This document shows, piece by piece, positions 1 to 10,092 of a stretch of 64,000 bases of DNA. The stretch is from Colwellia sp. MB02u-6. Lineage in GTDB: Bacteria; Pseudomonadota; Gammaproteobacteria; Enterobacterales; Alteromonadaceae. Position numbers and translations under genes: made by a program. Under the pieces are notes generated by a model that saw nothing but the letters and a program-made list of their open reading frames with translations, did no database searches and was not told where the DNA came from. Numbering within the stretch: the first letter of the stretch is position 1; each line of letters begins with the position of its first letter. Location: contig NZ_JACGVG010000027.1 of NCBI RefSeq assembly GCF_014077095.1, positions 496,001 to 560,000 of the forward strand, written 5' to 3'.

Positions 1-1
1 A

Positions 2-613
2 ACTGTTATTCAAATATTCCCAGAAGATAAAACTTGGTGGACGCAGTTAGGTATGTTCTATCTGCTAGTTGAAGATTACCAGAAAGGTTTACAAACACTT
101 GATCTGGCTTATAAACAAGGTTTCCTTGTTAAAGAATCTGAGATTAAAACACTAGCAAGTTTATATTCGCAAAATGTAGTGCCATATAAAGCAGCGATAC
201 TGTTAGAAAAGCATATCGATTCTGGCTTAGTACCACGTGATGATAAAAATTTATCTTCACTAGCTAACGCTTGGCACGCTGCTCAGAATATTGATAAAGC
301 GGCTAAATATTATGGCGAATTAGCTAAAATGACAAACCTTGCTAAACATTACAGCAAAGAAGGTATGTTATTAAAGCAAGATGAGCAATTTGAGCCAGCG
401 ATCGTAGCGTTGACTAAAGCAATAGAGCTTGGTGTTAAAAATGAAGGTAGACTGCAAATGAGTATTGCAGAATCTCACTTTTATTTAGAACAATATAAAC
501 AAGCTTATAAAGCGATTAGTTTAGCAAGGAAAGATCCTAAAACCCGTAAGTCAGCTAAGGGTTGGGAAAGCTTTATTAAAGACACAGCACGACGTAAGAA
601 CGTTTCTATCTAA
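2..613 (+). CDS. TPR-repeat protein, C-terminal part (cut by window edge)
   Basis: The reading frame is open from base 2 with no stop before it, so this is the C-terminal part of a longer protein; the first ATG at 53 is probably internal. The visible ~203 residues form helical pairs typical of tetratricopeptide repeats (for example DKAAKYYGELAKM, then FEPAIVALTKAIELG, then YLEQYKQAYKAISLARKDP), which mediate protein-protein contacts. Proteins of this appearance often sit at the end of TonB-ExbB-ExbD operons in marine Gammaproteobacteria, but the upstream genes lie outside the window, so that link is only a guess. A strong terminator follows at 643-673. Confidence 0.8.
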   Translation, partial: TVIQIFPEDKTWWTQLGMFYLLVEDYQKGLQTLDLAYKQGFLVKESEIKTLASLYSQNVVPYKAAILLEKHIDSGLVPRDDKNLSSLANAWHAAQNIDKAAKYYGELAKMTNLAKHYSKEGMLLKQDEQFEPAIVALTKAIELGVKNEGRLQMSIAESHFYLEQYKQAYKAISLARKDPKTRKSAKGWESFIKDTARRKNVSI

Positions 614-642
614 TCTTTATACTTAATTAATAGATATGAAAC

Positions 643-673
643 AAAAAACCAGCCAATTAGGCTGGTTTTTTTA
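643..673 (+). terminator. Rho-independent terminator after the TPR gene
   Basis: Inverted repeat AACCAGCC / GGCTGGTT around a short AATTA loop, followed by a T-run. It lies 30 bases after the TPR stop codon. The A-run on the other side could make it bidirectional, but no gene converges here. Confidence 0.85.
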
Positions 674-848
674 TATCTTGAAGAGTTACTTACTCAATAA
701 TGACTTCGCAGCACATTAATTTCAAATTTCAAATTTCAAATAAAACATTAAATATAGTTAAGTTAGTTGTTCTAAATCAAATAAAGCTACTTTTAATAGC
801 TTTTTTAGACTACAATCCGCGCCGTTTAGTCAATCAATTGGAATGCCA

Positions 849-971
849 ATGTCAGAAGAAAACTTCAAAGATAGTTCGTCTAAGCGTCATTTATTTGCCG
901 CGTTATTTGTGATGTTCGCAGCACCTTTATTACCCATGTTGGCTGGTTGGTTTACATTATTGTCAAATTAA
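849..971 (+). CDS. small hydrophobic protein, 40 aa
   Basis: ATG at 849 preceded by GGA six bases upstream opens a 40-codon frame ending in TAA. The product has a short charged, Ser-rich N-terminus (MSEENFKDSSSKRH) and one hydrophobic segment (about residues 15-37) ending in GWFTLLSN, so it looks like a single-span inner-membrane peptide. I do not recognise the family. It sits 21 bases before the receiver gene at 993 and may share its transcript. A competing frame across 700-912 has no plausible ribosome site. Evidence is composition and start context only. Confidence 0.45.
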   Translation: MSEENFKDSSSKRHLFAALFVMFAAPLLPMLAGWFTLLSN

Positions 972-992
972 CCAACAGCAGTTTTATTTAAA

Positions 993-1376
993 ATGAAAAT
1001 TCTTGTTGTAGACGATAATCCAGTAATACTTAATAGCCTGAGTGATCTATTATTCGCTCAAGGTTATTCTGTCAATACAGGGTGTCACGGTCTAGATGCC
1101 TCTGAAAAGTTACAAAACGAATACTTCGATTTAGTGATCGTCGACCACTTGATGCCTATCATGAATGGGATCCAGCTAACTAAACACATGCGCCAGCATA
1201 AAATGTATCTAGATACACCGGTTATTCTGATGACAACGCAAGGTCATCAATCGTTAAAACTGATTTGTAATACCAACTTATTTTCAGCGGTAATTGATAA
1301 ACCGATTGATGTACAAAACCTACTTAAATTGATAAACGGCTTACTATCGGTAAATACTCACTCTCAGTTACTATAA
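993..1376 (+). CDS. stand-alone response-regulator receiver domain (CheY-like)
   Basis: The 127-residue protein is a single receiver domain with no output domain. It shows the acidic pair VVDDN near residue 7, the phospho-acceptor Asp51 in LVIVDHLMP, a Thr in the ILMTT strand and the conserved Lys in IDKP. Such proteins act by phosphorylation-dependent protein contacts, as in chemotaxis or phosphorelays. No kinase adjoins it; apt follows 54 bases later and is probably unrelated in function. The partner cannot be told from sequence. Confidence 0.85.
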   Translation: MKILVVDDNPVILNSLSDLLFAQGYSVNTGCHGLDASEKLQNEYFDLVIVDHLMPIMNGIQLTKHMRQHKMYLDTPVILMTTQGHQSLKLICNTNLFSAVIDKPIDVQNLLKLINGLLSVNTHSQLL

Positions 1377-1430
1377 TCTTTCAATGAATTGCTTTATTCT
1401 GTAGCTAAAATATTTTTCGACGCTTAGAAT

Positions 1431-1976
1431 ATGACTGAAACACAAATCAATACACTTAAATCCGCAATTCACACCATTCCAGATTATCCAAAACCCGGTA
1501 TTATGTTTAGAGACGTAACGGGTATATTGGATGATGCTGAAGCATTCAAACTCACCATAGACATTTTAGTAAATAAATTCAAAGCGGGTGGTTTTACCAA
1601 AGTAGTGGGTACTGAAGCGCGTGGTTTTCTTTTTGGAGCTCCGTTAGCATTAGCATTGGGCTTAGGCTTTGTTCCAGTGCGCAAGCCAGGTAAGTTGCCA
1701 AGAGCTACATACAGGCAAGACTACCAGCTGGAGTATGGTCACGACACCTTAGAAATTCATCAAGATGCGTTAACCCAAGATGATAATGTTTTAATTATTG
1801 ATGATCTACTGGCAACAGGTGGCACTATTGAAGCAACCACCAAGCTGATAAGACGTACAGGTGCGAAGGTAACAGATGCTGCATTTGTTATATCATTACC
1901 AGACTTAGGTGGTGAAAAAAAACTCGAAGACATGGATTTATCTGTGTTCTCTTTACTGCAATACGCTGGTGATTAA
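1431..1976 (+). CDS. apt: adenine phosphoribosyltransferase
   Basis: 181 residues, the usual length for Apt. It converts adenine plus PRPP to AMP in purine salvage. The PRPP-binding loop is clear ([16 protein letters not shown], about residues 117-132), as are the N-terminal [13 protein letters not shown] hood segment and the EARGF motif near residue 63. The gene is followed after 9 bases by dnaX; apt-dnaX-ybaB is a conserved order in Gammaproteobacteria, which supports the call. Confidence 0.97.
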   Translation: MTETQINTLKSAIHTIPDYPKPGIMFRDVTGILDDAEAFKLTIDILVNKFKAGGFTKVVGTEARGFLFGAPLALALGLGFVPVRKPGKLPRATYRQDYQLEYGHDTLEIHQDALTQDDNVLIIDDLLATGGTIEATTKLIRRTGAKVTDAAFVISLPDLGGEKKLEDMDLSVFSLLQYAGD

Positions 1977-1985
1977 GGCTGAAGA

Positions 1986-4202
1986 ATGAGCTATCAGGTT
2001 TTAGCAAGAAAATGGCGACCAAAATCCTTTAGTGAGTTGATGGGCCAAGAACATGTTGTGACTGTTTTGGTTAATGCCCTGACGCAACAAAGGTTACACC
2101 ATGCCTATCTGTTTACTGGAACTCGTGGTGTTGGCAAAACTACCATCGCAAGAATTTTTGCTAAAAGCCTAAATTGCGAAACAGGCATCACAGCAAGGCC
2201 TTGTGGCATTTGCGATGCTTGTGTGGATATCGATCAAGGTCGCTTTGTAGATTTACTTGAAATTGATGCTGCTTCACGCACTAAAGTTGACGATACTCGT
2301 GAAATTTTAGATAACGTACAATATGCACCAACAAGAGGTCGATATAAGGTCTATTTGATTGATGAAGTTCATATGCTATCGCGCAGTAGTTTCAATGCCT
2401 TATTAAAGACACTTGAAGAGCCCCCTGAGCATGTAAAGTTCATCCTTGCGACTACTGATCCACAAAAATTACCCGTTACGGTACTTTCCCGTTGTTTACA
2501 GTTTCATTTAAAAGCGCTGACGATTAAACAAATTAGCGATAAAATTATTGAAATACTAACAAAAGAAACCGTATCATTTGATGACGAATCAATTGCTATG
2601 CTGGCTAAAGCAGCCCGTGGCAGCATGCGCGACTGCTTAAGTTTGACCGACCAATGCATTGCGCAAGGTAATGGCCATATAACTAGAAATGACGTGCAGC
2701 AAATGTTGGGGGGTGTTGACCGAGACTGGGTCTTTAAAATTATCATCGCCTTATTAAAACAAGACTCTGCAGCTTTAATGCAGCTTTCACTGGTTATTGC
2801 CTCATATGCGCCAAGCTATAGCCGATTGTCAGCTGATCTAATCCAACTACTGCATCAAATCGCGATGACGCAAGTGGTTAAAGCTAATTTTAGCTTGCCG
2901 GTAGAGCACCAACAACTGCTAACGCGTTTCTGTCAGTTAATGTCGCCTGAAGATGTTCAGTTGTATTATCAAATAGTGTTAACTGCCAGAAAAGATTTAC
3001 CTTATGCAGATGATGAACAAGCTGCATTTGATATGATGCTACTTCGCTTACTTGCTTTTAAACCGGTTGTTAATAGCCATAATTTACCCGAAGCAGGTAA
3101 TGAAATATCTAATGATATCTCGCTTAGTGACTCAACGTCATTAGCTCATGCTAGCGCTAATATAGATGAAAACCTCATTCCAGAAAAAAAATCAGCCTTA
3201 CCAGAGACTGTGGAAGATATTAAACAGCAACCAAGCGTTAATATAAATGAAGACAAATCGATTCCAGAGCCAGGTATAGCCCCTGATCAAGAACTTGAAG
3301 CGAATGATGTTTTAGCAGAAGAAATGCGAGCAATTGAACATCAAGCTCATACGCTTATTGAGCCAATACCCGCAGAGAATATATTACAATCTGAGCAGAG
3401 CAATAGTGATCAAAACATTATTGATCAAAGCCCTATGGAACAAGGCCCTGTTGATCAAAGTCTTATCGAGCAAAACCTTACTACTAATCATGGTGATGAA
3501 GATAAAACTGTTGTTAGCACCACTAACAATAGTTCAGATTTACAACAAGATAAAGATGACAAAAAAGTATTCGAATCACCCGTTGCGGCAGCAATCGCGA
3601 CACGAAACATGCTCAGAAGTCGTAAGAAGTCAATGGAGGATAGCGGAAAAAAGCCTAATGGCGCTGCCTTGCGCCCATCATTAGCCACTAGAGAAAATGC
3701 CAGTGTCGACACGGTAAAAAATACCGCTGTAGAGCAGCCTAATGTTCCTGAACTAGCAAGATTACCTGAGCAACCTTATAATGAAGGTGTTATCAATCCA
3801 GCGACGATTAAATTAGCAAACCAAGTTGATAAATGGGCACATATGATTGACAGTATGTCTTTGCTCGCGCGGCTAAGGCAGCTAGCAATCCACGCTACTA
3901 TTGATGATAGGTCTACTGACGATTTATTGATTTTACAACTAGATCAGTCAATTAAGCACTTAAATAGTGATACTGCACATAAGCAATTAGAAGCACAAAT
4001 ATCTGAGTATTTACAACGTAAAATTACCGTTGAATTAAATATTGTTGAAAAAACCGTTTCAGATCCTTATCAGATCCAAGCGGACATTAATGCCAAGCGT
4101 TATGAATATGCACAGCAAGTATTAGCTGAAGATGAAATTGTTATTGCACTGCAACAACAATTTCAAGCTAAGCTTGACCAAGAAACTGTTGTAGCGCGTT
4201 AA
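1986..4202 (+). CDS. dnaX: DNA polymerase III subunit tau (and gamma by frameshift)
   Basis: 738-residue clamp-loader ATPase. Walker A GTRGVGKTT is near residues 45-53, the zinc-binding cysteines lie at about 64-79 (CGICDAC), Walker B is LIDEVH, and the sensor/SRC region follows. Domains I-III end near residue 360. After them comes a long acidic, Gln/Asp-rich linker with loose repeats of the type DQS-MEQ-PVDQ, then a C-terminal tau region for DnaB and polymerase binding. A run of eight A within GAA AAA AAA TCA (3183-3194) would allow a -1 shift to a stop at 3221-3223, giving a gamma-like product of about 412 residues (E. coli gamma is about 431). apt lies just upstream and ybaB downstream. 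Confidence 0.97.
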   Translation: MSYQVLARKWRPKSFSELMGQEHVVTVLVNALTQQRLHHAYLFTGTRGVGKTTIARIFAKSLNCETGITARPCGICDACVDIDQGRFVDLLEIDAASRTKVDDTREILDNVQYAPTRGRYKVYLIDEVHMLSRSSFNALLKTLEEPPEHVKFILATTDPQKLPVTVLSRCLQFHLKALTIKQISDKIIEILTKETVSFDDESIAMLAKAARGSMRDCLSLTDQCIAQGNGHITRNDVQQMLGGVDRDWVFKIIIALLKQDSAALMQLSLVIASYAPSYSRLSADLIQLLHQIAMTQVVKANFSLPVEHQQLLTRFCQLMSPEDVQLYYQIVLTARKDLPYADDEQAAFDMMLLRLLAFKPVVNSHNLPEAGNEISNDISLSDSTSLAHASANIDENLIPEKKSALPETVEDIKQQPSVNINEDKSIPEPGIAPDQELEANDVLAEEMRAIEHQAHTLIEPIPAENILQSEQSNSDQNIIDQSPMEQGPVDQSLIEQNLTTNHGDEDKTVVSTTNNSSDLQQDKDDKKVFESPVAAAIATRNMLRSRKKSMEDSGKKPNGAALRPSLATRENASVDTVKNTAVEQPNVPELARLPEQPYNEGVINPATIKLANQVDKWAHMIDSMSLLARLRQLAIHATIDDRSTDDLLILQLDQSIKHLNSDTAHKQLEAQISEYLQRKITVELNIVEKTVSDPYQIQADINAKRYEYAQQVLAEDEIVIALQQQFQAKLDQETVVAR
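3184..3223 (+). other. putative dnaX frameshift/slippage site producing gamma
   Basis: Eight consecutive A at 3184-3191 in the zero-frame context GAA AAA AAA TCA. Slipping back one base reads ATC AGC and eight more codons to TAA at 3221-3223. The position just after domain III matches where the family makes gamma. I see no convincing stimulatory stem-loop or internal Shine-Dalgarno site, so polymerase slippage on the A-run is as likely as ribosomal frameshifting. Confidence 0.55.
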
Positions 4203-4269
4203 TCGCTACTTGAACTTTTAGCCGTTAACTACTATCTTTGGCGGCATATTACATTTGGAGAGAAAAATT

Positions 4270-4596
4270 ATGATGAAAGGTGGCATGGGTAACTTAATGA
4301 AGCAAGCCCAAGACATGCAAGCTAAAATGGCAAAAGCACAAGAAGAGCTAGCCAAAATGGAAGTGATCGGCGAAGCAGGTGCAGGTATGGTTAAAGTGAC
4401 TATGACAGGTAACCACAACGTACGTCGCGTTATTATCGATGACAGCTTAATGGCAGACGATAAAGATATGCTTGAAGACTTAGTCGCCGCAGCAATGAAT
4501 GATGCTGTACGTCGTGTTGAAGAGCAAAATAAAGATAAAATGGGTGCTTTAACGGGTGGTATGCAAATGCCTCCTGGGATGAAAATGCCGTTTTAA
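4270..4596 (+). CDS. ybaB: YbaB/EbfC nucleoid-associated protein
   Basis: 108-residue DNA-binding protein of the YbaB/EbfC family: a Met/Gly-rich N-terminus ([17 protein letters not shown]), a helix of the [13 protein letters not shown] type, and the conserved core [24 protein letters not shown]. The start is ATG 4270, which has GGAGA eight bases upstream; the TTG at 4255 overlaps that ribosome site and is unlikely. It follows dnaX as in most Gammaproteobacteria. Unusually, a terminator comes next and recR is missing. Confidence 0.95.
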   Translation: MMKGGMGNLMKQAQDMQAKMAKAQEELAKMEVIGEAGAGMVKVTMTGNHNVRRVIIDDSLMADDKDMLEDLVAAAMNDAVRRVEEQNKDKMGALTGGMQMPPGMKMPF

Positions 4597-4610
4597 TTCT
4601 AAGATCTTAT

Positions 4611-4638
4611 AAATAGCGCCTTTTGGCGCTATTTTTTT
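4611..4638 (+). terminator. Rho-independent terminator of the dnaX-ybaB operon
   Basis: Perfect stem AAATAGCGCC / GGCGCTATTT with a TTTT loop, followed by more T. It ends the housekeeping block before the low-oxygen island. Confidence 0.9.
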
Positions 4639-4813
4639 GGGTGTCGTGAGGTTATTTAAAGCGAGGTGCTTATAAATCCCACCTAACTTGGTTGGAATTT
4701 CTATATTTTATTTGGCTTACTTTACGATACCTAAGGGGTAATCTCTCTCTGATATTTCACATCTCCCTGTTCATACTCTTCGATATAACGCCTGCTGTTT
4801 ATTGTGTTTTCAT

Positions 4814-4827
4814 CTGATGTAGATCAG
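4814..4827. promoter_or_regulatory. FNR-type operator CTGATGTAGATCAG
   Basis: Perfect palindrome CTGAT-N4-ATCAG, the geometry of an FNR/CRP-family site. Its centre is 77 bases before the proposed start of the CoA-ligase gene, so a class II promoter with the site at -41.5 would start transcription near 4862. Confidence 0.65.
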
Positions 4828-4897
4828 TCAAAGCGAACGTAAAAAATCAGATGAACACTATACTTTTTATATCGTTTGCTTGATTGATTTTGCTCGC

Positions 4898-6676
4898 ATG
4901 TCAGAAAATATAATTAATAAGATGTCATATAATAGCCGTGATACAAATTTGCATGATTATCAGCAGACTTGTGATGACTTTAATTGGCAAACAGACATCA
5001 AAAAAACACTTAATATTGCCTATCAAGCCGTTGATAAGCATTTAAATACCAGCATTGAAAACAAAGTAGCACTTCGCTGGCTTGGTAAAGATGAAAAATT
5101 AATTGATTATAGTTACCGTGATTTAGCAGAACAAACCAGCCTTTTTGCTAGTGTGTTAGCTAAGCTAGGTTTTGAACCAGGCGTACGGGTATTTAGCTTA
5201 GTGGGGCGATTACCGCTACTGTATATTTCAGCACTAGGTACGTTAAAGTTTGGCGGCGTTTTTACCCCCTTATTCTCTGCCTTTGGCCCTGAGCCTATAC
5301 GTTCTCGCATGGCGATAGGCGAGGTTAATGTATTAGTTACCACTAAGCGTTTATATGATAAAAAAATTGCCACTTGGTGGCAAGAACTGCCTCATCTTAA
5401 AGTCATTCTATTCATCGATAGTCCTGAACATGAAAACATTTCAGCTGCCTCTTCTCATACCTTAGACAAAGGCTGTCATTGGTTAACCATACTGCTTACT
5501 GATGCTGACACAAGATATCCCTGTGCTAAAACTCATGGTGATGACATGGCTTTGCTGCACTTTACCAGCGGTACAACGGGTCAACCTAAAGGTGTTATTC
5601 ATGTGCATCAAGCGGTGGTTGCCCATCAATCTTCGGCAAAGTACGCCTTAAACTTAAAACAAGACGATATTTATTGGTGCACTGCTGATCCTGGCTGGGT
5701 GACGGGTACCTCGTACGGCATTATTGCGCCACTTTGTTTGGGCGTGACAATGATTGTTGATGAAGCTGAATTTGAAGTTGAGCGTTGGTATAACATTTTA
5801 CAGCAACAAAAAATAACCATTTGGTATACCGCGCCAACCGCGATTCGCATGTTGATGAAAGCAGGATCAGCTATTCGTGAACAATATGATTTATCCGCGT
5901 TAACCTTCATCGCGAGTGTTGGTGAACCTTTGAATGCTGAAGCCGTACGATGGAGTGAAAAAGTACTGGGTTTACCTTTTCATGACAACTGGTGGCAAAC
6001 AGAAACTGGCGCCATCATGATTGCTAATTTTGCCAGTCAGTCAATAAAACCCGGTTCAATGGGCTTACCCTTACCAGGCATTACGGCCGCTATTGTTAAG
6101 CGTAATGAACAAGGGAACATTGAAACAATAGAGGAAGCTATGCAAATTGGTGAGCTGGCATTAAAACAAGGCTGGCCTTCAATGTTCCGCGGCTATTTGC
6201 ATCGTGAAGAAAAATATCAACAGTGCTTTCAAGACGGTTGGTATTTAACTGGCGATCTCGCTAAGCGAGACGCACAAGGCTATTACTGGTTTGTAGGTCG
6301 GGCTGATGATTTGATCAAATCATCAGGTCATTTAATTGGACCATTTGAAATTGAAAGTGCCTTGATGGAGCATGAAGCTGTCGCTGAGGTGGGTGTTATT
6401 GGTATTCCTGACGAAATTACCGGGCAAAGGGTTAAAGCCTATGTGACGTTAAATCCTGATGTCGAATGCAGTGAGCACAACTTAGCCGCATTACAAAAAG
6501 AGCTAAAAGGTTTTGCTCGTAAAAAATTAGGCGCGGCAGTTGCACCTAAGGAAATAGTTTTTCGAAAAAATTTACCTAAAACTCGCAGTGGTAAAATAAT
6601 GCGGCACTTATTAAAGGCACGTGAACTCAATTTACCCGAAGGTGATATTTCCACCTTAGAAAGTGATGAACAGTAA
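4898..6676 (+). CDS. acetyl-CoA synthetase-like AMP-forming acyl-CoA synthetase
   Basis: About 592 residues of the ANL adenylate-forming family, which activates a carboxylic acid (probably acetate or another short acid) to its CoA thioester through an acyl-AMP. The P-loop [15 protein letters not shown], the WWQTETG motif, TGDLAKRD, the hinge and the catalytic-Lys motif [12 protein letters not shown] are present. The last is also the usual acetylation control site. The start is uncertain: ATG 4898 or ATG 4922, neither with a good ribosome site; TTG 4880 seems less likely. First gene of an apparent operon running to PEP synthase, behind an FNR-type palindrome. Substrate choice between acetate and propionate cannot be decided from sequence. 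Confidence 0.85.
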   Translation: MSENIINKMSYNSRDTNLHDYQQTCDDFNWQTDIKKTLNIAYQAVDKHLNTSIENKVALRWLGKDEKLIDYSYRDLAEQTSLFASVLAKLGFEPGVRVFSLVGRLPLLYISALGTLKFGGVFTPLFSAFGPEPIRSRMAIGEVNVLVTTKRLYDKKIATWWQELPHLKVILFIDSPEHENISAASSHTLDKGCHWLTILLTDADTRYPCAKTHGDDMALLHFTSGTTGQPKGVIHVHQAVVAHQSSAKYALNLKQDDIYWCTADPGWVTGTSYGIIAPLCLGVTMIVDEAEFEVERWYNILQQQKITIWYTAPTAIRMLMKAGSAIREQYDLSALTFIASVGEPLNAEAVRWSEKVLGLPFHDNWWQTETGAIMIANFASQSIKPGSMGLPLPGITAAIVKRNEQGNIETIEEAMQIGELALKQGWPSMFRGYLHREEKYQQCFQDGWYLTGDLAKRDAQGYYWFVGRADDLIKSSGHLIGPFEIESALMEHEAVAEVGVIGIPDEITGQRVKAYVTLNPDVECSEHNLAALQKELKGFARKKLGAAVAPKEIVFRKNLPKTRSGKIMRHLLKARELNLPEGDISTLESDEQ

Positions 6677-6713
6677 TGTTCAATAAGAAGGTAATGAAAA
6701 AGAGTAATAAAAA

Positions 6714-7727
6714 ATGAATGATAAATTACATCTTGATAAAGCGCACTTACTTGAACAATTAAAGCAAATGTTACGCATTCGTCTTTTTGAAGAAAAATGC
6801 GCTGAGCTTTATGCACAAGAGAAAATACGAGGTTTTCTTCATCTTTATATTGGCGAAGAAGCCGTAGGCGTGATGGCGGCGCTTTCCCCAGAAGATAACA
6901 TTGTGGCCACTTATCGTGAACACGGTCACGCGCTTGCGCGTGGTTTATCAATGCAGTCTGTGATGGCTGAAATGTATGGTCGCACAAATGGTTGCAGTAA
7001 AGGGCGTGGCGGCTCTATGCACCTATTTGATAAAAAACAGCACTTTTATGGTGGCAATGCCATTGTTGGAGGTGGTTTGCCTTTGGCCACAGGTTTAGCT
7101 ATGGCCAATAAGCAACTGAAAAAATCAGCGATAGCCGTGTGTTTTTTTGGTGAAGGAGCCGTGGCAGAAGGTGAGTTTCATGAAGTAATGAATCTTGCCG
7201 TGTTATGGCAATTACCTATACTATTTATTTGTGAAAACAATGGTTATGCCATGGGTACGGCATTGGCCTTATCTGAATCAGAAACCAATATTGCCAAAAA
7301 AGCACACAGTTATGGCATGCCAGCGTGGCAAGTCGACGGTATGAATGTGGTCAACGTGGAAGCGGCAACGACTAAAGCCGTTCAGTACGTTAGAAGTCAT
7401 CAACAACCTTATTTTTTAGAGTGTCAGACTTATCGTTTTCGAGGGCATTCAAGCTTTGATGGCCAGTTATACCGTGATAAAGCAGAAATAGAACAGTGGA
7501 AAAAGCATGGCCCTGTAAAGCAATTAAAGCACTGGTTGATACAAAATCACCAGCTCAGTGATAATGACTTTAACCGCATTGAATCACAAATTAAACAAGA
7601 GATAATCGAAGCCATTAACTTTGCCGAGCAAGGACAATGGGAGCCGGTTGAAGATCTTTGTAAAGATGTTTATAGCCCAGCAACACCGAAAATAAATACC
7701 AAGGCAGAACAAGGAGGCTTGGCATGA
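6714..7727 (+). CDS. pdhA: pyruvate/2-oxo acid dehydrogenase E1 component, alpha subunit
   Basis: 337-residue thiamine-diphosphate subunit of a heterotetrameric E1. Family motifs: [26 protein letters not shown], the [10 protein letters not shown] loop that contacts E2/E1 phospho-sites in relatives, and the ThDP/Mg motif [17 protein letters not shown] through ENNG. The reaction is decarboxylation of a 2-oxo acid and transfer of the acyl group to lipoyl-E2. Similarity is to pyruvate and acetoin types; acetoin cannot be excluded. Gammaproteobacteria usually make pyruvate dehydrogenase with a one-chain AceE, so this is likely a second, accessory complex. It overlaps the beta gene by four bases (ATGA). 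Confidence 0.9.
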   Translation: MNDKLHLDKAHLLEQLKQMLRIRLFEEKCAELYAQEKIRGFLHLYIGEEAVGVMAALSPEDNIVATYREHGHALARGLSMQSVMAEMYGRTNGCSKGRGGSMHLFDKKQHFYGGNAIVGGGLPLATGLAMANKQLKKSAIAVCFFGEGAVAEGEFHEVMNLAVLWQLPILFICENNGYAMGTALALSESETNIAKKAHSYGMPAWQVDGMNVVNVEAATTKAVQYVRSHQQPYFLECQTYRFRGHSSFDGQLYRDKAEIEQWKKHGPVKQLKHWLIQNHQLSDNDFNRIESQIKQEIIEAINFAEQGQWEPVEDLCKDVYSPATPKINTKAEQGGLA

Positions 7728-8725
7728 AGGTTCAAACAAACAGTAGTGAAAAGATGACTTACCGTGAAGCCTTACGTGCGGGTATTGAACAATGCCTAAA
7801 CGACGATGAACGTACATTTTTAATGGGTGAAGACGTTGGGCGTTATGGTGGCTGTTATGGCGTAAGTAAAGGCTTGTTTGAACATTATGGCGCAGAGCGA
7901 ATTATTGATACGCCGCTATGCGAATCAGGTTTTGTCGGGGTAGGTATCGGCGCTGCGTTAGGGGGGATGAGGCCGATAGTAGAGGTGATGACCGTTAATT
8001 TTAGTTTGTTGGCAATGGATCAAATTGTTAATAGCGCCGCCACGTTACGCCATATGTCAGGTGGTCAACTTAATGTTCCCGTTGTTATTCGCATGGCTTG
8101 TGGTGCTGGCTTACAACTGGCCGCGCAACATTCTCATAGCTGGGAAAATTTATACGCCCATATTCCTGGTTTAAAAGTATTAAGCCCAGCAACACATAAC
8201 GATGCCCGTTATATGCTATCACAAGCAATACAAGACCCTGATCCTGTGCTTATTTTTGAACATGTCATGCTATTAAATAATCAAGGTGAGGTCTTTAATG
8301 CACCAGACGCTGATATGGAAAAAGCCGTAGTGCGTAAGCAAGGTACAGATATTACCCTGATCACCTATGGGGGCAGCTTACCTAAAGTTTTAATGGCCGC
8401 CTGTGCGCTTGAGGCATTGAATATTAATGTCGAGGTTGTTGACTTACGTTGTTTGCGACCATTAGATAACCACACTATTTTAGCCAGTGTTAAGAAAACA
8501 CACCGCGCTATTATTATTGATGAAGGCTGGAAAACCGGCAGTTTAGCAGGTGAAATCAGCGCTATTATTATGGAGCAAGCTTTTTGGTATTTAGATGCGC
8601 CAGTACAGCGAGTTTGTACTCAAGAAGTGCCTATTCCTTACCCAAGTCACCTCGAACAAGCGGCTTTACCTCAGGTAGAACAAATCATCCGTTGTGCAAC
8701 AATTTTATTTGCAGGTGAACAATAA
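7724..8725 (+). CDS. pdhB: pyruvate/2-oxo acid dehydrogenase E1 component, beta subunit
   Basis: 333-residue transketolase-like beta subunit pairing with the preceding alpha. Motifs: [38 protein letters not shown], the glutamate-containing VEVMTVNF, and the C-terminal [10 protein letters not shown] / [10 protein letters not shown] strong ribosome site AGGAGG lies seven bases before the ATG, inside the end of the alpha gene; the ATGA overlap suggests translational coupling. Co-location with E2 supports assembly of one 2-oxo acid dehydrogenase complex. No E3 (dihydrolipoamide dehydrogenase) gene is in the operon, so E3 must be borrowed from elsewhere. Confidence 0.9.
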   Translation: MKVQTNSSEKMTYREALRAGIEQCLNDDERTFLMGEDVGRYGGCYGVSKGLFEHYGAERIIDTPLCESGFVGVGIGAALGGMRPIVEVMTVNFSLLAMDQIVNSAATLRHMSGGQLNVPVVIRMACGAGLQLAAQHSHSWENLYAHIPGLKVLSPATHNDARYMLSQAIQDPDPVLIFEHVMLLNNQGEVFNAPDADMEKAVVRKQGTDITLITYGGSLPKVLMAACALEALNINVEVVDLRCLRPLDNHTILASVKKTHRAIIIDEGWKTGSLAGEISAIIMEQAFWYLDAPVQRVCTQEVPIPYPSHLEQAALPQVEQIIRCATILFAGEQ

Positions 8726-8775
8726 CGCTGCGCTTTAACGTTCAGCAGGTAATGTAAAATAGAGGAAAGGCAAGC

Positions 8776-10092
8776 ATGAAAAAATCCATAGACATTACTA
8801 TGCCATCACTGGGGGCAGATATGAGCGAGGGCATGTTGGTCGAGTGGTTAGTCAAGGTAGGTAATAAGGTAAAACATGGCGATGTTATTGCCGTGCTTGA
8901 AACACAAAAGGGTGCTATTGACATGGAAGCCTACTACGACGGCATTATTACCGAGTTATTAGTTCAACCGGTAAACACTGTCCCTGTCGGTAGCGTATTG
9001 GCAAGGATGGACATCGAAGAAAAGTCACTAAATGAATCGAAAAATCAAAACACCAGCACTGAAAACATCATCAAAGAACCAATAACTACTGAAGAAATAA
9101 TTGATGAAAAAATAACACCTGAAAAAATAAAACCCAAGCAAATAATTGATGAGCCGGTTTTATTATCGGCAGCAGCCTTGACAGAAAAAACGTTAATAAA
9201 ACCGCAAAAAAAATCGACTGAAAAGCTAAACATCAATATCAAAACTAATAGTAATAACAAAACCAATAGGGTACTTGCTTCGCCCATTGTTCGTAAAATA
9301 GCAAAAGCACAGCAGCTAGATTTGTCGAGGATTAAAGGCAGTGGTCCTAATGGTGGCATCATACTAAAAGATATTACGCAGATAGCACCCAAAACACGGT
9401 TAACTGTGGGCGAGCCATTAACAAATATGCGCAGCGCAATCGGGGCTGCCATGACCAAATCTAAGCAAGAAATCCCCCATTTTTATCTGAGTGTAGACCT
9501 GCCTATAAACAAGGCGCAGCAATGGCTGCAACAAGCCAATAAAGACAAAACACCCCAAACACATATTTTACTTATTGCACTAGTACTTAAAGCGGTTGCT
9601 ATAAGCTTACAAAAATATCCGCAATTAAATGGCTTTTACCAACAAGATCATTTTGAGCCAGCAAGTGAAATCAATATTGCCAATGTCATTAGTTTACGAG
9701 GTGGTGGGGTAGTTGTACCTGCATTGCGCCATGTAGAACAGTTATCGGTACTCGAAATTATGTCTGCTTTGCGTGATATCACGCGTCGAAGTCGAGCGAT
9801 TGAACGTGGTGAGCGTTTACGTAGCTCAGAACTGATGGGCGCTACAATTACCATAACCAATATGGGCGAGCGTGGTGTTGATCAAGTTTTTGGCATTATT
9901 TATCCGCCACAAGTCGCTATTATCGGTGTTGGTAACGTAAAAGAAGTGCCACAAGTGTGCGATGAAAAAATTGATATTGGTGAGCAAATAACGCTTTGTT
10001 TAAGTGCCGATCACCGAGTAGTTGATGGCATGCTCGCGGCTAAGTTTTTAAATAGCTTAGCTAAAAATTTACAAAAACCGGAACAATTATGA
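8776..10092 (+). CDS. pdhC: dihydrolipoamide acyltransferase, E2 component
   Basis: 438 residues in the usual E2 order: one N-terminal lipoyl domain (about 3-80) with lipoyl Lys45 in ETQKGAID (relatives mostly have ETDKA), a Lys/Glu/Thr-rich flexible linker (about 85-160), a peripheral-subunit-binding domain (ASPIVRKIAKAQQLDLSRIKGSGPNGGI), and a catalytic domain with the HxxxD motif as DHRVVDG near the C-terminus. It passes the acyl group from E1 to CoA. AGGAAAGG precedes the ATG. The stop overlaps the next start (ATGA), coupling E2 with the acyl carrier protein. Confidence 0.92.
   Translation: MKKSIDITMPSLGADMSEGMLVEWLVKVGNKVKHGDVIAVLETQKGAIDMEAYYDGIITELLVQPVNTVPVGSVLARMDIEEKSLNESKNQNTSTENIIKEPITTEEIIDEKITPEKIKPKQIIDEPVLLSAAALTEKTLIKPQKKSTEKLNINIKTNSNNKTNRVLASPIVRKIAKAQQLDLSRIKGSGPNGGIILKDITQIAPKTRLTVGEPLTNMRSAIGAAMTKSKQEIPHFYLSVDLPINKAQQWLQQANKDKTPQTHILLIALVLKAVAISLQKYPQLNGFYQQDHFEPASEINIANVISLRGGGVVVPALRHVEQLSVLEIMSALRDITRRSRAIERGERLRSSELMGATITITNMGERGVDQVFGIIYPPQVAIIGVGNVKEVPQVCDEKIDIGEQITLCLSADHRVVDGMLAAKFLNSLAKNLQKPEQL

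Noticed and set aside
700-912. 70-residue open frame upstream of the receiver gene
   Set aside because: It is AT-rich, has no ribosome site and its protein has no plausible composition; the 40-residue frame at 849 in another phase fits better.
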